Notes: generated by a model from the sequence alone, not told the origin. DNA of 39,369 nt from Pseudomonadota bacterium (GCA_018241145.1 JAFEEJ010000248.1:1-39369), one strand, 5' to 3'; numbered from the stretch's first letter, positions 16,021-27,899 are shown. Numbers and translations: made by a program.

Positions 16021-16032
16021 GCGCGCAGCTTA
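16021..16032 (-). promoter_or_regulatory. Leaderless-type promoter (-10 TAAGCT, 6 nt before ATG)
   Basis: On the minus strand, TAAGCT (16032-16027) is followed by GCGCGC and the ATG of the TMEM43-like gene. No Shine-Dalgarno sequence is present. Confidence 0.4.
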
Positions 16033-16899
16033 CAATGCCGCGGCGCGCAATTCCCGTTGTTCCCCGCGCACGCCGTAGCGATCGCGCTCGCCGCGCATCG
16101 GCGTGGCGCTGGCGATTTCGTGGTCGTGGGTGAAGAACAGCTTGACGCCGCGTGCGATCTTGTCGTCGAGGAATTCGCGCTTCTCGTCGATCAGCCATTC
16201 CGCCGCGCGGTCGTAGCCCATCGTCACCGGCAGATGCACCCAGGAGCGGCCGGGGATCAGGTCCGCGCAGTAGACGATGCCGCCGCGATCCTCCGCGCCG
16301 ACGATCTCGCCCAGCATCAACCCCGGCGTGTGCCCCTGCGAAAAGTGGAAACGGACCGGCTTGCCGAGTGCGCGCGAATGCTCGCCGTCCACCAGTTCCA
16401 GTCTTCCGCTCTGTTCCAGCAACCCCGTCAGGCCCGGAATGAACGAGGCGCGGTCGCGCGGATGCGGATCACGTGCGCGCAGCCAGTGCGTGGTGCTGGC
16501 CAGGAACGCGGCCTTCGGAAACAGCAATTGCGGCGGCTCGCCTTCCTTCCATTCCGCCAGCAGGCCGCCGGCATGGTCGAAATGCAGGTGCGACAGTACC
16601 ACCACGTCAATGTCTTCGTGCTTCAGCCCCGCTTCGCGCAGCGAATCCAGCAGTACGTGGCGATCCTCGACCACGCCGTAGCGTTCGCGCAGCTTCGGCT
16701 CGAAGAACGCGCCGATGCCGGTTTCGAACAGGACGTTCTTGCCGTCCAGATCGACGGCAAGCAGGCAACGGCAGGCCAGCGGGATGCGGTTCTGCTCGTC
16801 CGGCGCGATCCATTGCGACCACATCGCCTTGGGCGCGTTGCCGAACATGGCGCCGCCATCGAGTTTCTGCGAATTGCCTTGGATCGACCAGAGTTTCAT
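16030..16899 (-). CDS. MBL-fold metallo-hydrolase (lactonase-like branch)
   Basis: A 289-residue metallo-beta-lactamase-fold enzyme. The di-metal motif HxHxDH is [10 protein letters not shown] (His104, His106, Asp108, His109). Later metal ligands are likely the His in SQGHTPG, the Asp in YCADLIPG and the His in FTHDHE. The layout resembles quorum-quenching lactonase-type and related hydrolases; the substrate is unknown. ATG 16899 starts MKLWSIQGN; an upstream in-frame start would overlap the gamma-glutamyltransferase gene and is not needed. It lies 4 nt after the stop of that gene, so it is probably in the same operon. Confidence 0.9.
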   Translation of the reverse strand: MKLWSIQGNSQKLDGGAMFGNAPKAMWSQWIAPDEQNRIPLACRCLLAVDLDGKNVLFETGIGAFFEPKLRERYGVVEDRHVLLDSLREAGLKHEDIDVVVLSHLHFDHAGGLLAEWKEGEPPQLLFPKAAFLASTTHWLRARDPHPRDRASFIPGLTGLLEQSGRLELVDGEHSRALGKPVRFHFSQGHTPGLMLGEIVGAEDRGGIVYCADLIPGRSWVHLPVTMGYDRAAEWLIDEKREFLDDKIARGVKLFFTHDHEIASATPMRGERDRYGVRGEQRELRAAAL

Positions 16900-16903
16900 G
16901 GAG

Positions 16904-18897
<1,994 letters not shown>

Positions 18898-18993
18898 GCA
18901 TCCGCGGCGCGGCTCCCTTCGGTTGGCGCAGAGAAACCGCCCGGATCGCCGCCGATGCGGCGACCGGAATGCGGCGGCGATGCCCGCACGCGA

Positions 18994-19488
18994 CTACATC
19001 TGCGCGAACCGGAACTCCGCTCCGCTCGGCGCGACCGCCTGCTGCACGCGATCCTTGTCGGCGGCATCGCCCACGTACAGCACCACCACGCCCTTGAACG
19101 AACCGGGTTGGGCGTTCTTGAACGCGGCGATCAAGGCGTCCGCGGTTTCGGAGGAATTCGGTCCGCCGGCGGCGATCATGTTGCCGGGCAGGACGGTGGT
19201 CGCGACCACGCCGTTCAGGGTGTCCTGGGTGCGGCCGCGCGCGGCCACGGTTTCCGCATCGTCGCCGGCGGGGATGAAGTACATGTAGGGCGTGTTCTGG
19301 ATGCCCTTCATGTTCGCCTGCACGATCTGGCTGAGGTAGGTCTTCCAGTCCTTCATGTCGCTCGGGTCGGTCGGCTTGCTGACCTGCGCCGGCTGGTCGG
19401 ACTGGGCGGGTTGCTGCGCCTTGTTGCAGGCGGAAAGCGCCAGTGCCGCGACAAGCGCGAAGGCTGCGACGGTTGCGAAATTGCGCAT
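18994..19488 (-). CDS. Lipoprotein of unknown function
   Basis: A 164-residue protein with a lipoprotein signal peptide: a hydrophobic core and the lipobox LSAC, with Cys21 as the lipidation site. A Gln/Pro/Ser-rich linker (about 22-42) precedes a folded domain (about 45-164) with DMKDWKTYLSQIVQANMKGI, TPYMYFIPAGDD and VVVLYVGDAADKDRVQQAV. I do not recognise a characterised family. ATG 19488 has GAGGTG about 6 nt upstream. It follows coaD on the same strand within 10 nt, so the two are probably co-transcribed. Confidence 0.87.
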   Translation of the reverse strand: MRNFATVAAFALVAALALSACNKAQQPAQSDQPAQVSKPTDPSDMKDWKTYLSQIVQANMKGIQNTPYMYFIPAGDDAETVAARGRTQDTLNGVVATTVLPGNMIAAGGPNSSETADALIAAFKNAQPGSFKGVVVLYVGDAADKDRVQQAVAPSGAEFRFAQM

Positions 19489-19493
19489 GGTGT

Positions 19494-20678
<1,185 letters not shown>

Positions 20679-20723
20679 TTACCATGCGTCGATTCTCGGG
20701 CAGCGCGCGTCGCCGCACCAGTC

Positions 20724-21797
20724 ATGCAGAATCTCTGGAAGAAAATCACCGGCCGCGGCGAATCCGCACCAGCGTCCGCAACGGATGTCGCGCAGACAGG
20801 ACCGGCCTCACCATCCGAGTCCGCAAACGGCCACGAGACGCCCGCCTTCGAGCCTGCAACCGCCACGCCGTCGCCGAACCCGTCGCGCAGGAGCTGGCGG
20901 GAACGCCTCGCCGGCAGCGGGCTGGCGCGCAATCTCGGCGCGCTGTTCGTGCGCCATCCGCGGCTGGACGACGAACTGCTGGACGAACTGGAGGCCACGC
21001 TGATCGGCGCGGACGTGGGCATCGCCGCCACCGGCGAAGTGGTCGGGAACCTGCGGCGGCGCATGCACAAACGCGAATTCGCCGACGCCGATGCGCTGCT
21101 GGATGCGCTGCGCGCGGAACTGGTCGCGTTGCTGACACCGGTGGCGCAACCGCTGGACGTGTCGGCGCGCAAGCCTTTCGTGCTGCTGGTGGTCGGCGTC
21201 AACGGCGTCGGCAAGACCACCACGATCGGCAAACTGGCGCGGCGTTACCGCGACGAGCGCCGCGCGGTGATGCTGGCCGCGGGCGACACCTTCCGCGCCG
21301 CCGCGGTCGCGCAATTGCAGGAATGGGGTGCGCGCAACGGCGTGCCGGTGACGGCGCAGGGCCAGGGCGCGGATTCGGCCAGCGTCGTGTTCGACGCGCT
21401 GCAGACCGCGCAGGCGCGCGGCGCCGACGTGCTGATCGCCGATACCGCCGGGCGCCTGCACACGCAATCCGGATTGATGGGCGAACTGGCAAAGGTGAAG
21501 CGCGTGCTCGGCAAACTGGATGCCGACGCGCCGCACGAGGTGCTGATGGTGATCGACGGCACCACCGGCCAGAACGCGATCAGCCAGGTGCGCCAGTTCC
21601 GCGACGCGGCCGGCGTCACCGGCCTGGTCGTCAGCAAACTCGACGGCACCGCCAAGGGCGGCGTGGTGTTCGCGCTGGCGCGCGAATTCGGACTGCCGAT
21701 CCGTTACGTCGGCCTGGGCGAAAGCGCCGCCGACCTGCGGGTGTTCGATCCGCGCGCATTCGTCGATGGCCTGCTGCCGGAGCGGTTCGCGGAATGA
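20724..21797 (+). CDS. ftsY: Signal recognition particle receptor FtsY
   Basis: A 357-residue SRP GTPase that delivers ribosome-nascent-chain complexes to the membrane. A short N-terminal region (about 1-60) rich in Ala/Pro/Ser/Glu precedes the N domain. The G domain has GVNGVGKTTTIGKLA, DTFRAAAVAQLQEW, IADTAGRLHTQ and SKLDGTAKGG. The C-terminus has IRYVGLGESAADLRVFDPRAF. ATG 20724 has no strong Shine-Dalgarno sequence. A TTACCAT box at 20679-20685 could place transcription about 30 nt upstream. Its stop overlaps the next start (ATGA). Confidence 0.96.
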   Translation: MQNLWKKITGRGESAPASATDVAQTGPASPSESANGHETPAFEPATATPSPNPSRRSWRERLAGSGLARNLGALFVRHPRLDDELLDELEATLIGADVGIAATGEVVGNLRRRMHKREFADADALLDALRAELVALLTPVAQPLDVSARKPFVLLVVGVNGVGKTTTIGKLARRYRDERRAVMLAAGDTFRAAAVAQLQEWGARNGVPVTAQGQGADSASVVFDALQTAQARGADVLIADTAGRLHTQSGLMGELAKVKRVLGKLDADAPHEVLMVIDGTTGQNAISQVRQFRDAAGVTGLVVSKLDGTAKGGVVFALAREFGLPIRYVGLGESAADLRVFDPRAFVDGLLPERFAE

Positions 21798-22957
21798 ACG
21801 TCCGCGAGTCCATGCGCACGCATCCCTGGCGCTGGACCGCCGCGATCCTGCTCGTGTTGATCGCCGTTGCCGCCGGTTCGCTGGCGCTTGCGGTGCGCGC
21901 GCTGCTGCAACCACAGCGTTTCACCGCGCTGCTGCAATCGCAACTCGCCGACGCGGGGCTGGTGCTGAGCGTCGACCAGCCGGCGGCGCCCGCCATCTGG
22001 CCGCACCCGGCGGTGCAGCTCGAGGGTTTCCGTTTGAGCCGCACGGGGACGGCGGCACCGCTGCTGACGGCGCGCGAAGCCCGCATCGTGGTGCGCTGGC
22101 GCACGCTGCTGCGGCGCGAACTGGCGATCGAACGCCTGGAAATCCAGTCGCCGCGCATCGACCTCGACCAGTTGCAGGCGCTGCTGGCGGCGTTGCCGAA
22201 GAGCCAGGGCGCGCCGCAATTGCCGCACATCGGCGCCGGCCTGAAACTGAGCGACGGCACGCTGTTGCGCAACGGCCAACCCCTGCTGATGGATCTCGAC
22301 GCGGAAACCGGGGAACTGCTGCAGGGCCAGCCCTTCCACCTGACGGTTTCTGCGCGCAACGGCGCGGAAGGCACGGGCTCCGTGGTGCTGGACGCGTTGC
22401 CGCTGCCGGCCGGCGACGGCATGCGTTTCGATCGCCTGCAAATGGACGCGCGGATCGACCGCGGCCCGCACCTGCGGCTCGCCGGCAATGCATTCTGGCG
22501 CGGCGGCGAAGACGTGTCGGCCGTCCTGCAGGGCGCACTGAACTTGCCGGCCGCCGCTCCGTCGGCCGGTTCGTCTGCCGCGCATGCGGGTGCGGCGGCA
22601 ATCCCGACGCCGGTTGCGCGCGATTACACGCTGGCCCTGCGGATCGAGCCCGCGCGCAAGGATGTTCCGTTGAACGTCGCCTTCACGCTGGATGGCGCAG
22701 GCGAACACGTCGACGCGCGCCTTCCACCGCTGGCGCTGGTCGCCTGGTGGAACGACGTGCGCGAGTGGAAACCCGGCACGCCGCTGGTGCTGCCGCAACT
22801 CGAAGGCAGCGCGCAGGCCGACGAAGTGGGTTATGGGGCATTGCATTTGCGCGGCGTGCGCATCGACGCGGGGCCGAAGGTGGCGCCGCTCGCCGACGGC
22901 GGCACGAAAACGCCCGCGGCAAGCGGCCCGGAAGCGAACCACGGAGCCTCGCATTGA
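21794..22957 (+). CDS. AsmA-like inner-membrane protein of unknown function
   Basis: A 387-residue protein. One N-terminal transmembrane helix (about 16-37) is followed by a periplasmic region with the AsmA-type pattern: LQSQLADAGLVLSVD, HPAVQLEGFRLSR, AREARIVVRWRTLLRRELAI and IERLEIQSPRIDLDQL. This fits the conserved N-terminal domain of AsmA proteins, linked to outer-membrane lipid transport and biogenesis. It is much shorter than full-length AsmA (about 600 residues) and its C-terminal half is divergent. It sits between ftsY and mutY with overlaps at both ends, so it is likely translated with them. Confidence 0.85.
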   Translation: MNVRESMRTHPWRWTAAILLVLIAVAAGSLALAVRALLQPQRFTALLQSQLADAGLVLSVDQPAAPAIWPHPAVQLEGFRLSRTGTAAPLLTAREARIVVRWRTLLRRELAIERLEIQSPRIDLDQLQALLAALPKSQGAPQLPHIGAGLKLSDGTLLRNGQPLLMDLDAETGELLQGQPFHLTVSARNGAEGTGSVVLDALPLPAGDGMRFDRLQMDARIDRGPHLRLAGNAFWRGGEDVSAVLQGALNLPAAAPSAGSSAAHAGAAAIPTPVARDYTLALRIEPARKDVPLNVAFTLDGAGEHVDARLPPLALVAWWNDVREWKPGTPLVLPQLEGSAQADEVGYGALHLRGVRIDAGPKVAPLADGGTKTPAASGPEANHGASH

Positions 22958-24114
22958 AGGCGGGAAGCGGCATCTGCGCGCGACTGCTGCCGTGGTTCGA
23001 ACAGCACGGCCGCCACGACCTGCCGTGGCAGGATCGATCTTCCAGTCCGCGCACGGCCTATCGCGTCTGGATTTCCGAAGTGATGCTGCAGCAGACGCGG
23101 GTCGGCACCGTGATCCCGTACTTCGAACGGTTCACGGCTGCGCTGCCCGACGTGCGTGCGCTGGCCGATGCGCCCGAAGACCGTGTCCTGGCGCTGTGGT
23201 CGGGCATGGGCTACTACCGGCGCGCGCGTCATCTGCACGCCGCCGCGCGAGTCTGCACGGCCCGCCACGACGGCGAACTGCCGCGCGATTTCGACGCGTT
23301 GTCGGCGCTGCCGGGCATCGGACGTTCCACCGCCGGCGCGATCCTGGCGTTGTCGCGCGGCGAACGTTTTCCGATCCTGGACGGCAACGTCAAGCGCGTG
23401 CTGGCGCGTCATCACGGCGTGCACGGCTGGCCCGGGAAGCACGCGGTGGAACGGGAACTCTGGGCCATCGCCGAAAAGGAAACGCCGCACGCACGCGTGG
23501 CCGATTACACGCAGGCGATCATGGACCTCGGCGCCATCGTGTGCACGCGCGCATCGCCGCGTTGCGGGGAATGCCCGCTTTCGCCCGATTGCGTGGCGCA
23601 TCGCGAAGGGCTGACCGCCCTGCTGCCGCAACGCAGGCCGCCACGTGTGTTGCCCCAGCGCCGCACGGTCATGCTGCTGCTGCGCGATGCGCACGGCCAT
23701 GTCCTGCTGCAGCGGCGCGGGCCGGGCGGTGTCTGGCCGGGACTGTGGAGCCTGCCGGAAGCGGACGACGCGGAGCACGCGCGCGCAACCGCGGAATCGT
23801 TCGCGTGCCTGGATGAGGCGGAAGTGGAAGTGCTGCCCCCGTTCCTGCACGTTTTCACGCATTACCGGCTGGAAGCGCAACCGCTGCTCTGGCACAAGGT
23901 GTCTGCGCGCGCCGCGGTCGCCGACGCGCCGGACCTGCGCTGGTGCGCGCGGGATGAACTTGCGTCGCTCGGCCTGCCCGCGCCGGTGCGCAAGCTGCTG
24001 CGCGCGATCGACGAAGTCGCATCGCAGGATGATGGTCCCCGTCGCCATCGATCGGACGGGTGCGATGCCGGCAGCGGCGACCACCCCCGCATCGTCCGAC
24101 AAGCCATCGCATGA
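22954..24114 (+). CDS. mutY: A/G-specific adenine glycosylase
   Basis: A 386-residue DNA repair enzyme that removes adenine mispaired with 8-oxoguanine. The catalytic Glu42 lies in SEVMLQQT, the helix-hairpin-helix is [15 protein letters not shown], and Asp143 lies in [10 protein letters not shown]. The [4Fe-4S] ligands are C197, C204, C207 and C213 in the C-x6-C-x2-C-x5-C pattern. The C-terminal NUDIX-like domain that reads 8-oxoG begins near [20 protein letters not shown]. The start is a TTG at 22954 that overlaps the previous stop (TTGA), with GGAG 7 nt upstream; no ATG is nearby. The last 25 residues or so look like an unstructured extension. Confidence 0.94.
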   Translation: MKAGSGICARLLPWFEQHGRHDLPWQDRSSSPRTAYRVWISEVMLQQTRVGTVIPYFERFTAALPDVRALADAPEDRVLALWSGMGYYRRARHLHAAARVCTARHDGELPRDFDALSALPGIGRSTAGAILALSRGERFPILDGNVKRVLARHHGVHGWPGKHAVERELWAIAEKETPHARVADYTQAIMDLGAIVCTRASPRCGECPLSPDCVAHREGLTALLPQRRPPRVLPQRRTVMLLLRDAHGHVLLQRRGPGGVWPGLWSLPEADDAEHARATAESFACLDEAEVEVLPPFLHVFTHYRLEAQPLLWHKVSARAAVADAPDLRWCARDELASLGLPAPVRKLLRAIDEVASQDDGPRRHRSDGCDAGSGDHPRIVRQAIA

Positions 24115-24139
24115 AATCGATCCGTCCGAAGGAATCCCG

Positions 24140-24412
24140 ATGAGTCGCAGTGTGTTCTGCGTGAAATTGCAACGCGAGGCCGAAGGCCTGGATTACGCTC
24201 CCTGGCCGGGCGAACTCGGTCGGCGCATCTACGAACAGGTCAGCAAGGCGGCGTGGCAGCAATGGCTGGCGCACCAGACCATGTTGATCAACGAAAACAG
24301 GATTTCTCCGCTCGATCCGAAGGCGCGCGCCTTCCTCGCGGAACAGATGGAGCAATTCCTGTTTTCCGGCAGCGCGGAAAAACCGGCGGGTTACGTGCCT
24401 CCGGTGCCGTGA
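24140..24412 (+). CDS. yggX: YggX family Fe(II)-trafficking / oxidative damage protection protein
   Basis: A 90-residue protein. Its N-terminus [20 protein letters not shown] has the conserved Cys7, and [38 protein letters not shown] and QMEQFLF follow. YggX proteins protect Fe-S enzymes from oxidation and help iron traffic. Linkage to mutY is conserved in gammaproteobacteria including E. coli. ATG 24140 has AAGGA about 6 nt upstream. Confidence 0.96.
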   Translation: MSRSVFCVKLQREAEGLDYAPWPGELGRRIYEQVSKAAWQQWLAHQTMLINENRISPLDPKARAFLAEQMEQFLFSGSAEKPAGYVPPVP

Positions 24413-24418
24413 CGGCGG

Positions 24419-24883
24419 CTATTGCCGGTTCTTCGCCGCGTCGCCGACGTCATCGACGCCGTGCGCCTTCTCGGCGCGCATTGCCTTGTAATCCACCTGC
24501 TGGATCGTTTCGATGCGGCATTGCCGCGGCATGCTGCTGTCTCGGTATTTCACCGAATCCATGCGCGCATAGACGCTGCCCGAAGTGGACGTCAGCGAAA
24601 TCGCCAACGGCAGGTCCAGGTTGATGCAAGGCGATTGCAAGGTCAACATGTAGACTTGGTTCACGCCGGTCCACACGGCGATCACGTCCTGTTTCCGGTC
24701 GTTCTTGCCGAGGTACTGGAAGCCGTCCAGCCGGAAATAATGCATGCTGTCCTGCGGCGGCGATGCATAACGCTGGAAGCGCGCCAGCTCCTTCGCGTCG
24801 CGCTGGCTGGGCGATTGCCCCGCCATGGCGGTTGCCGCCAGCGTCGCCAGAATGGTGGCTGCAATGAACCGGGCTGCATTCAT
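24419..24883 (-). CDS. Exported protein of unknown function, DUF6491-like
   Basis: A 154-residue protein with a signal peptide (about 1-22, cleavage after AMA). The mature part has short motifs HYFRLDGFQYLG, DVIAVWTGVNQVYMLTLQSP and two cysteines (in SPCINLDLP and PRQCRIETI) that could form a disulfide. The layout resembles DUF6491, but I am recalling that family and cannot confirm it. ATG 24883 has AGGAG about 6 nt upstream. It is convergent with yggX with only 6 nt between stops. Confidence 0.85.
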   Translation of the reverse strand: MNAARFIAATILATLAATAMAGQSPSQRDAKELARFQRYASPPQDSMHYFRLDGFQYLGKNDRKQDVIAVWTGVNQVYMLTLQSPCINLDLPLAISLTSTSGSVYARMDSVKYRDSSMPRQCRIETIQQVDYKAMRAEKAHGVDDVGDAAKNRQ

Positions 24884-25010
24884 GGACGGCTCCTGTTGCT
24901 GCCGCCATTACAACGCCGGGGCGTGCGATCCGGATGACTGCCCGCTGAAAGCCGGCGGAACCCGGACAGGGCGGGACGCGCCCGGCCGCGACAAGCCGTG
25001 CGAATGCTTC

Positions 25011-25022
25011 TACCATTGCGCC
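25011..25022 (+). promoter_or_regulatory. Leaderless-type promoter (-10 TACCAT, 6 nt before GTG)
   Basis: TACCAT at 25011-25016 is followed by TGCGCC and a GTG that opens a 12-codon ORF. The spacing is the same as that at the leaderless candidates elsewhere in the window. Confidence 0.4.
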
Positions 25023-25061
25023 GTGTCCGGCATTCCTGCACACGGGCCAGAGACGACATGA
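25023..25061 (+). CDS. Possible 12-codon leader peptide coupled to the hydroxylase gene
   Basis: A GTG-initiated ORF of 12 codons (Val/Met-SGIPAHGPETT). Its TGA overlaps the hydroxylase ATG as ATGA. A TACCAT hexamer ends 6 nt before the GTG, so the GTG could be the first codon of a leaderless mRNA, with the downstream gene translated by coupling. The peptide contains no run of one amino acid that would suggest classical attenuation. It could be chance; the evidence is spacing and overlap only. Confidence 0.35.
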   Translation: MSGIPAHGPETT

Positions 25062-25657
25062 CCGAATCCCTCGCCCATGCCCCGCTGCAGTGGATGTCCC
25101 GCCTGTCCACCAGCCGCTTCAACAACTACGCGGGACTGACCTCGGACACGCTGGTAGCACTGGGTTTGCTCGCTGCCGGGTTCCGCTTCAACGACCGTTC
25201 CGCGGTCTGGGTGCTGGGTTTGATGCTCTGCGGTCTGCTGGCCTTCAGTCTGCTTGAATACGTGGTGCATCGCTGGCTGTTCCATGGCCCGTTCGAGGTT
25301 TTCGAGCAAGGCCACCGCCGGCACCACGAGCAACCGCGTGGCTACGACGCGCTGCCGTTCTTCCTGCCGCCGCTGGCGTACCTGCTGCTCGCGGCATTGC
25401 TTGCGTGCGTGATGCCGGCTTCGTCGGCGCTGCTGATCGGCGGTTCCGTCGCCGCGGGCTATGCCGCCTACGGCCTCAGCCACTGGAGCATGCACGCTTT
25501 CCGCTTCCGCCATCCGCTGGCGCGCGCATGGGCGGCGGCGCACCACATCCACCACAACCATCCCGAACGCAACTTCGGCGTGACCTCCCCGTTGTGGGAC
25601 GCCGTGCTGCGCACGCAATACGTATCGGCATCCAGGCGCCAGCAACGCGCACGCTGA
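25058..25657 (+). CDS. Fatty acid hydroxylase / sterol desaturase superfamily protein
   Basis: A 199-residue membrane protein with the histidine clusters that bind the di-iron centre in this superfamily: HRWLFH (about 71-76), HRRHHEQ (about 86-92), HWSMHAF (about 147-153) and HHIHHNHP (about 167-174). Hydrophobic segments occur at about 28-42, 47-68, 100-120 and 124-143. It probably hydroxylates or desaturates a lipid; the substrate is unknown. ATG 25058 has only a weak GAGACGAC upstream but overlaps the stop of a 12-codon ORF. The adenine methylase gene begins 2 nt after its stop. Confidence 0.9.
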   Translation: MTESLAHAPLQWMSRLSTSRFNNYAGLTSDTLVALGLLAAGFRFNDRSAVWVLGLMLCGLLAFSLLEYVVHRWLFHGPFEVFEQGHRRHHEQPRGYDALPFFLPPLAYLLLAALLACVMPASSALLIGGSVAAGYAAYGLSHWSMHAFRFRHPLARAWAAAHHIHHNHPERNFGVTSPLWDAVLRTQYVSASRRQQRAR

Positions 25658-25659
25658 GC

Positions 25660-26601
25660 GTGGCGATCCCGCACCCGATTCCCTATCAGGGCAGCAAGCG
25701 CCGGCTCGCGCCGGTGATCGCGCGGCACTTCCCCGCCGACACGCACCGCCTGTATGAGCCCTTCGCGGGCTCCGCGGCGATGACGCTGCATGCCGCGCGA
25801 CACGGGCTCGCGCAACGCTTCGTGATCGCCGACAGCCTGCCTCCGCTGGTCGAACTGTGGCGCGCGATCATCGAATGTCCCGCGCAGACCGCGGCCCGTT
25901 ACCGGCGCGTGTGGCAACGCCAGTTCGCCACCGGCGGCGAACATTTCCGCGTGGTGCGGACGCGCTACAACCGCGATCGCGATCCGGTCGACCTGCTCTA
26001 CCTGCTCTGCCGTTGCGTCAAGAACGCGGTGCGCTTCAATGCGCGCGGAGAATTCACGCAAGCCGCCGACCGGCGCAGGCACGGCACGCATCCGGACCGG
26101 ATGCAGGCGTCCATCGAAGGCGCCTCGCTGCTGTTGCGCGGCCGCGTGGAATTGCGTTGCGGCGACTGGCAACGGACCACGGCGGATGCCACCCCGCGCG
26201 ATTTCCTCTACCTCGATCCGCCCTACCTCGGCACCTCGACCGGCCGTGATCGCCGCTACCACTCGCAACTGCCGCAGCAACACCTGATCGACGGTCTGGC
26301 GCAACTGCGCGGGCGCGGCCTTCGGTTTGCGCTGTCCTACGACGGCAGCACCGGTGCGAAAGTGTATGGACCGCCGCTGCCCGGCCATCTCGGCCTGCTG
26401 CGGCTGCGGATCGATGCCGGGCGTTCGGCGCAGGCGACGCTGTCCGGCCGCCGCGAACGCACGGTGGAGAGCGTCTATCTCTCGCCGGGATCGGTGCCGG
26501 ATGTGGCGGCATCCGGCGCGTCGTCGCGTCCGAGCAGCCACGCCAGCACGGGAGGCGCGACGATCGAGGTGAGCAAGGACATCGCCACCAGCACGGCATA
26601 G
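25660..26601 (+). CDS. D12-class N6-adenine DNA methyltransferase
   Basis: A 313-residue methyltransferase of the Dam / M.EcoRV type. The N-terminal motif is HPIPYQGSKRRLAPVIARHF. SAM-binding motif I is YEPFAGSAAM and catalytic motif IV is YLDPPYLG. The centre contains CVKNAVRFNARGEF, as in D12 enzymes. No restriction endonuclease gene is nearby, so it looks like a solitary methylase; the recognition site is unknown. The GTG at 25660 is chosen because it lies just before the conserved start and 2 nt after the previous stop; there is no strong ribosome binding site. The last 40 residues or so run past the expected end and overlap the antiporter gene on the opposite strand. Confidence 0.87.
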   Translation: MAIPHPIPYQGSKRRLAPVIARHFPADTHRLYEPFAGSAAMTLHAARHGLAQRFVIADSLPPLVELWRAIIECPAQTAARYRRVWQRQFATGGEHFRVVRTRYNRDRDPVDLLYLLCRCVKNAVRFNARGEFTQAADRRRHGTHPDRMQASIEGASLLLRGRVELRCGDWQRTTADATPRDFLYLDPPYLGTSTGRDRRYHSQLPQQHLIDGLAQLRGRGLRFALSYDGSTGAKVYGPPLPGHLGLLRLRIDAGRSAQATLSGRRERTVESVYLSPGSVPDVAASGASSRPSSHASTGGATIEVSKDIATSTA

Positions 26602-27671
26602 ATGCGCTGGTCGAAGACGCCGGCCGCCAAGCCCAGCGATGCGATCACCACGCCGACTTCGCCGCGCGGCATCATGCCGACGCCGACATGCAACGCGCGG
26701 CGCGCGCCGAGCCGGATCGCGCCGAGCCAACCGCCCGCCAGCTTGGTCGCCAGTGCCAGCAATGTGGCGACCGCCAGCAACCCCAGCGATTCGCGGCCGG
26801 CCAGTTGCGAGAGTTCCACCTTGGCGCCCGTCAACACGAAGAAGAACGGCGTGAGCAACACGAGCAACGGCCGCATCTGCACTTCCAGTTGCGCGCGTTG
26901 CGGCGCTTCGGACGCGATCATGCCGGCCAGGAACGCGCCGATGATCGCGGCCAGGCCGAACTGCGTGGCCAGCCACGCCAGCCCCAGGCACAACGCCAGT
27001 ACCAGCGACAACGGCAGCAGCGGATCGGAAGGGCGGTCCAGCCATGCGGCGGCACGGCGCATCACCCGCGTTCCGACCAGGCCGATCACCAGCACGAATC
27101 CGATGGCTTCGGCCAGCACGACCACGAGATTGCCCGCGCGCAACGCTCCCTCGGTCTGGATGCCGGTCACCACGCCCAGCAGCAGCATCGCCAGGATGTC
27201 GTCCAGCACCGCCGCGCCGAGGATGACGCGGCTCTCCGCGCGTTGCAGCACGCCGAGCTGCTTCAGCACGCTCGCGGTGATGCCTGCCGAAGTGGCGACG
27301 AAGGCAGCGGCGATGAACAACGAGCGCGGCCAGTCGGGCGCGAGGGAATGCGCCCACCATGCGCCGCACACGAACGGTATCAACACGCCGAGCACGGCCA
27401 CGGCGGTGGCGCTGCCGGCCACGCGTTTCAGATCGTCGAAGCGCGTTTCCAGTCCCACCGCGAACAACAACAGCACCACGCCGATCTCGGAAAGATCCTC
27501 CAGCGGCTCGTTCGGCACGATCCAGCCGAGCAACGAAGGCCCGATCACGCAACCGGCGACGATTTCGCCCACGACACCCGGCAGGCGCACCGCACGCGCG
27601 AGCGCGCCGCCCGCCTGGGCGGCCACGAAGATGATGAAAACCTCGAGCAGGATTCCCGTCGCGTGTTCCAT
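26475..27671 (-). CDS. CPA2 family cation:proton antiporter
   Basis: A 398-residue protein with about 12 hydrophobic segments covering almost its whole length. CPA2 landmarks are VGEIVAGCVIGPSLLG, GVVLLLFAVGLETRFDDLKR, SAGITASVLKQLG, VLDDILAMLLLGV and the transport-site region FLAGMIASEAPQ. It lacks the C-terminal TrkA-N/RCK domain found in KefB/KefC. It probably exchanges Na+ or K+ for H+ across the inner membrane; which ion is unknown. ATG 27671 has no strong ribosome binding site. Its 3' end overlaps the methylase gene by 127 bp, tail to tail. Confidence 0.9.
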   Translation of the reverse strand: MEHATGILLEVFIIFVAAQAGGALARAVRLPGVVGEIVAGCVIGPSLLGWIVPNEPLEDLSEIGVVLLLFAVGLETRFDDLKRVAGSATAVAVLGVLIPFVCGAWWAHSLAPDWPRSLFIAAAFVATSAGITASVLKQLGVLQRAESRVILGAAVLDDILAMLLLGVVTGIQTEGALRAGNLVVVLAEAIGFVLVIGLVGTRVMRRAAAWLDRPSDPLLPLSLVLALCLGLAWLATQFGLAAIIGAFLAGMIASEAPQRAQLEVQMRPLLVLLTPFFFVLTGAKVELSQLAGRESLGLLAVATLLALATKLAGGWLGAIRLGARRALHVGVGMMPRGEVGVVIASLGLAAGVFDQRIYAVLVAMSLLTSIVAPPVLAWLLGRDDAPDAATSGTDPGER

Positions 27672-27754
27672 GCCTGCGCGCCGTCCGCCGAAAACCCGTG
27701 AACTTTACCCGCTCGTGCGGGTGCACACATCCGTCCGCGATGGAATCGAGCGGC

Positions 27755-27792
27755 GGGCGTTTGCGCGATGCGTTGAAGCGCATCGCGCGCCC
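27755..27792. repeat. Palindrome, copy A
   Basis: GGGCG-TTT-GCGCGATGCG, loop TTGAAG, CGCATCGCGC-GCCC: a 10-bp perfect core stem with an outer GGGC/GCCC pair. No T-run follows on either strand, so it is REP-like rather than a normal terminator, though it could help end tRNA-Phe transcription. Confidence 0.7.
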
Positions 27793-27853
27793 ATCGCGAG
27801 GATGAGGCAGGACGCCGAGTGGAAACCGCTCCAGGGACGACTGCTTGCGGGAA

Positions 27854-27890
27854 TGGTGGCCAGGGACGGAATCGAACGGCCGACACGGGG
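27854..27890 (-). pseudogene. Truncated tRNA-Phe remnant (3' 37 nt)
   Basis: This matches the 3' 37 nt of the complete tRNA-Phe (27999-28035) with one visible change in the T arm (AACGGCCG versus AACCGCCG on the plus strand). It includes the T arm, the 3' acceptor strand and CCA, and lacks the anticodon and D arms, so it cannot be a working tRNA. Confidence 0.9.
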
Positions 27891-27899
27891 TCGAGCGGT

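Noticed and set aside
27854..27890. Second tRNA-Phe gene
   Set aside because: Only the 3' 37 nt are present; the anticodon and D arms are missing.
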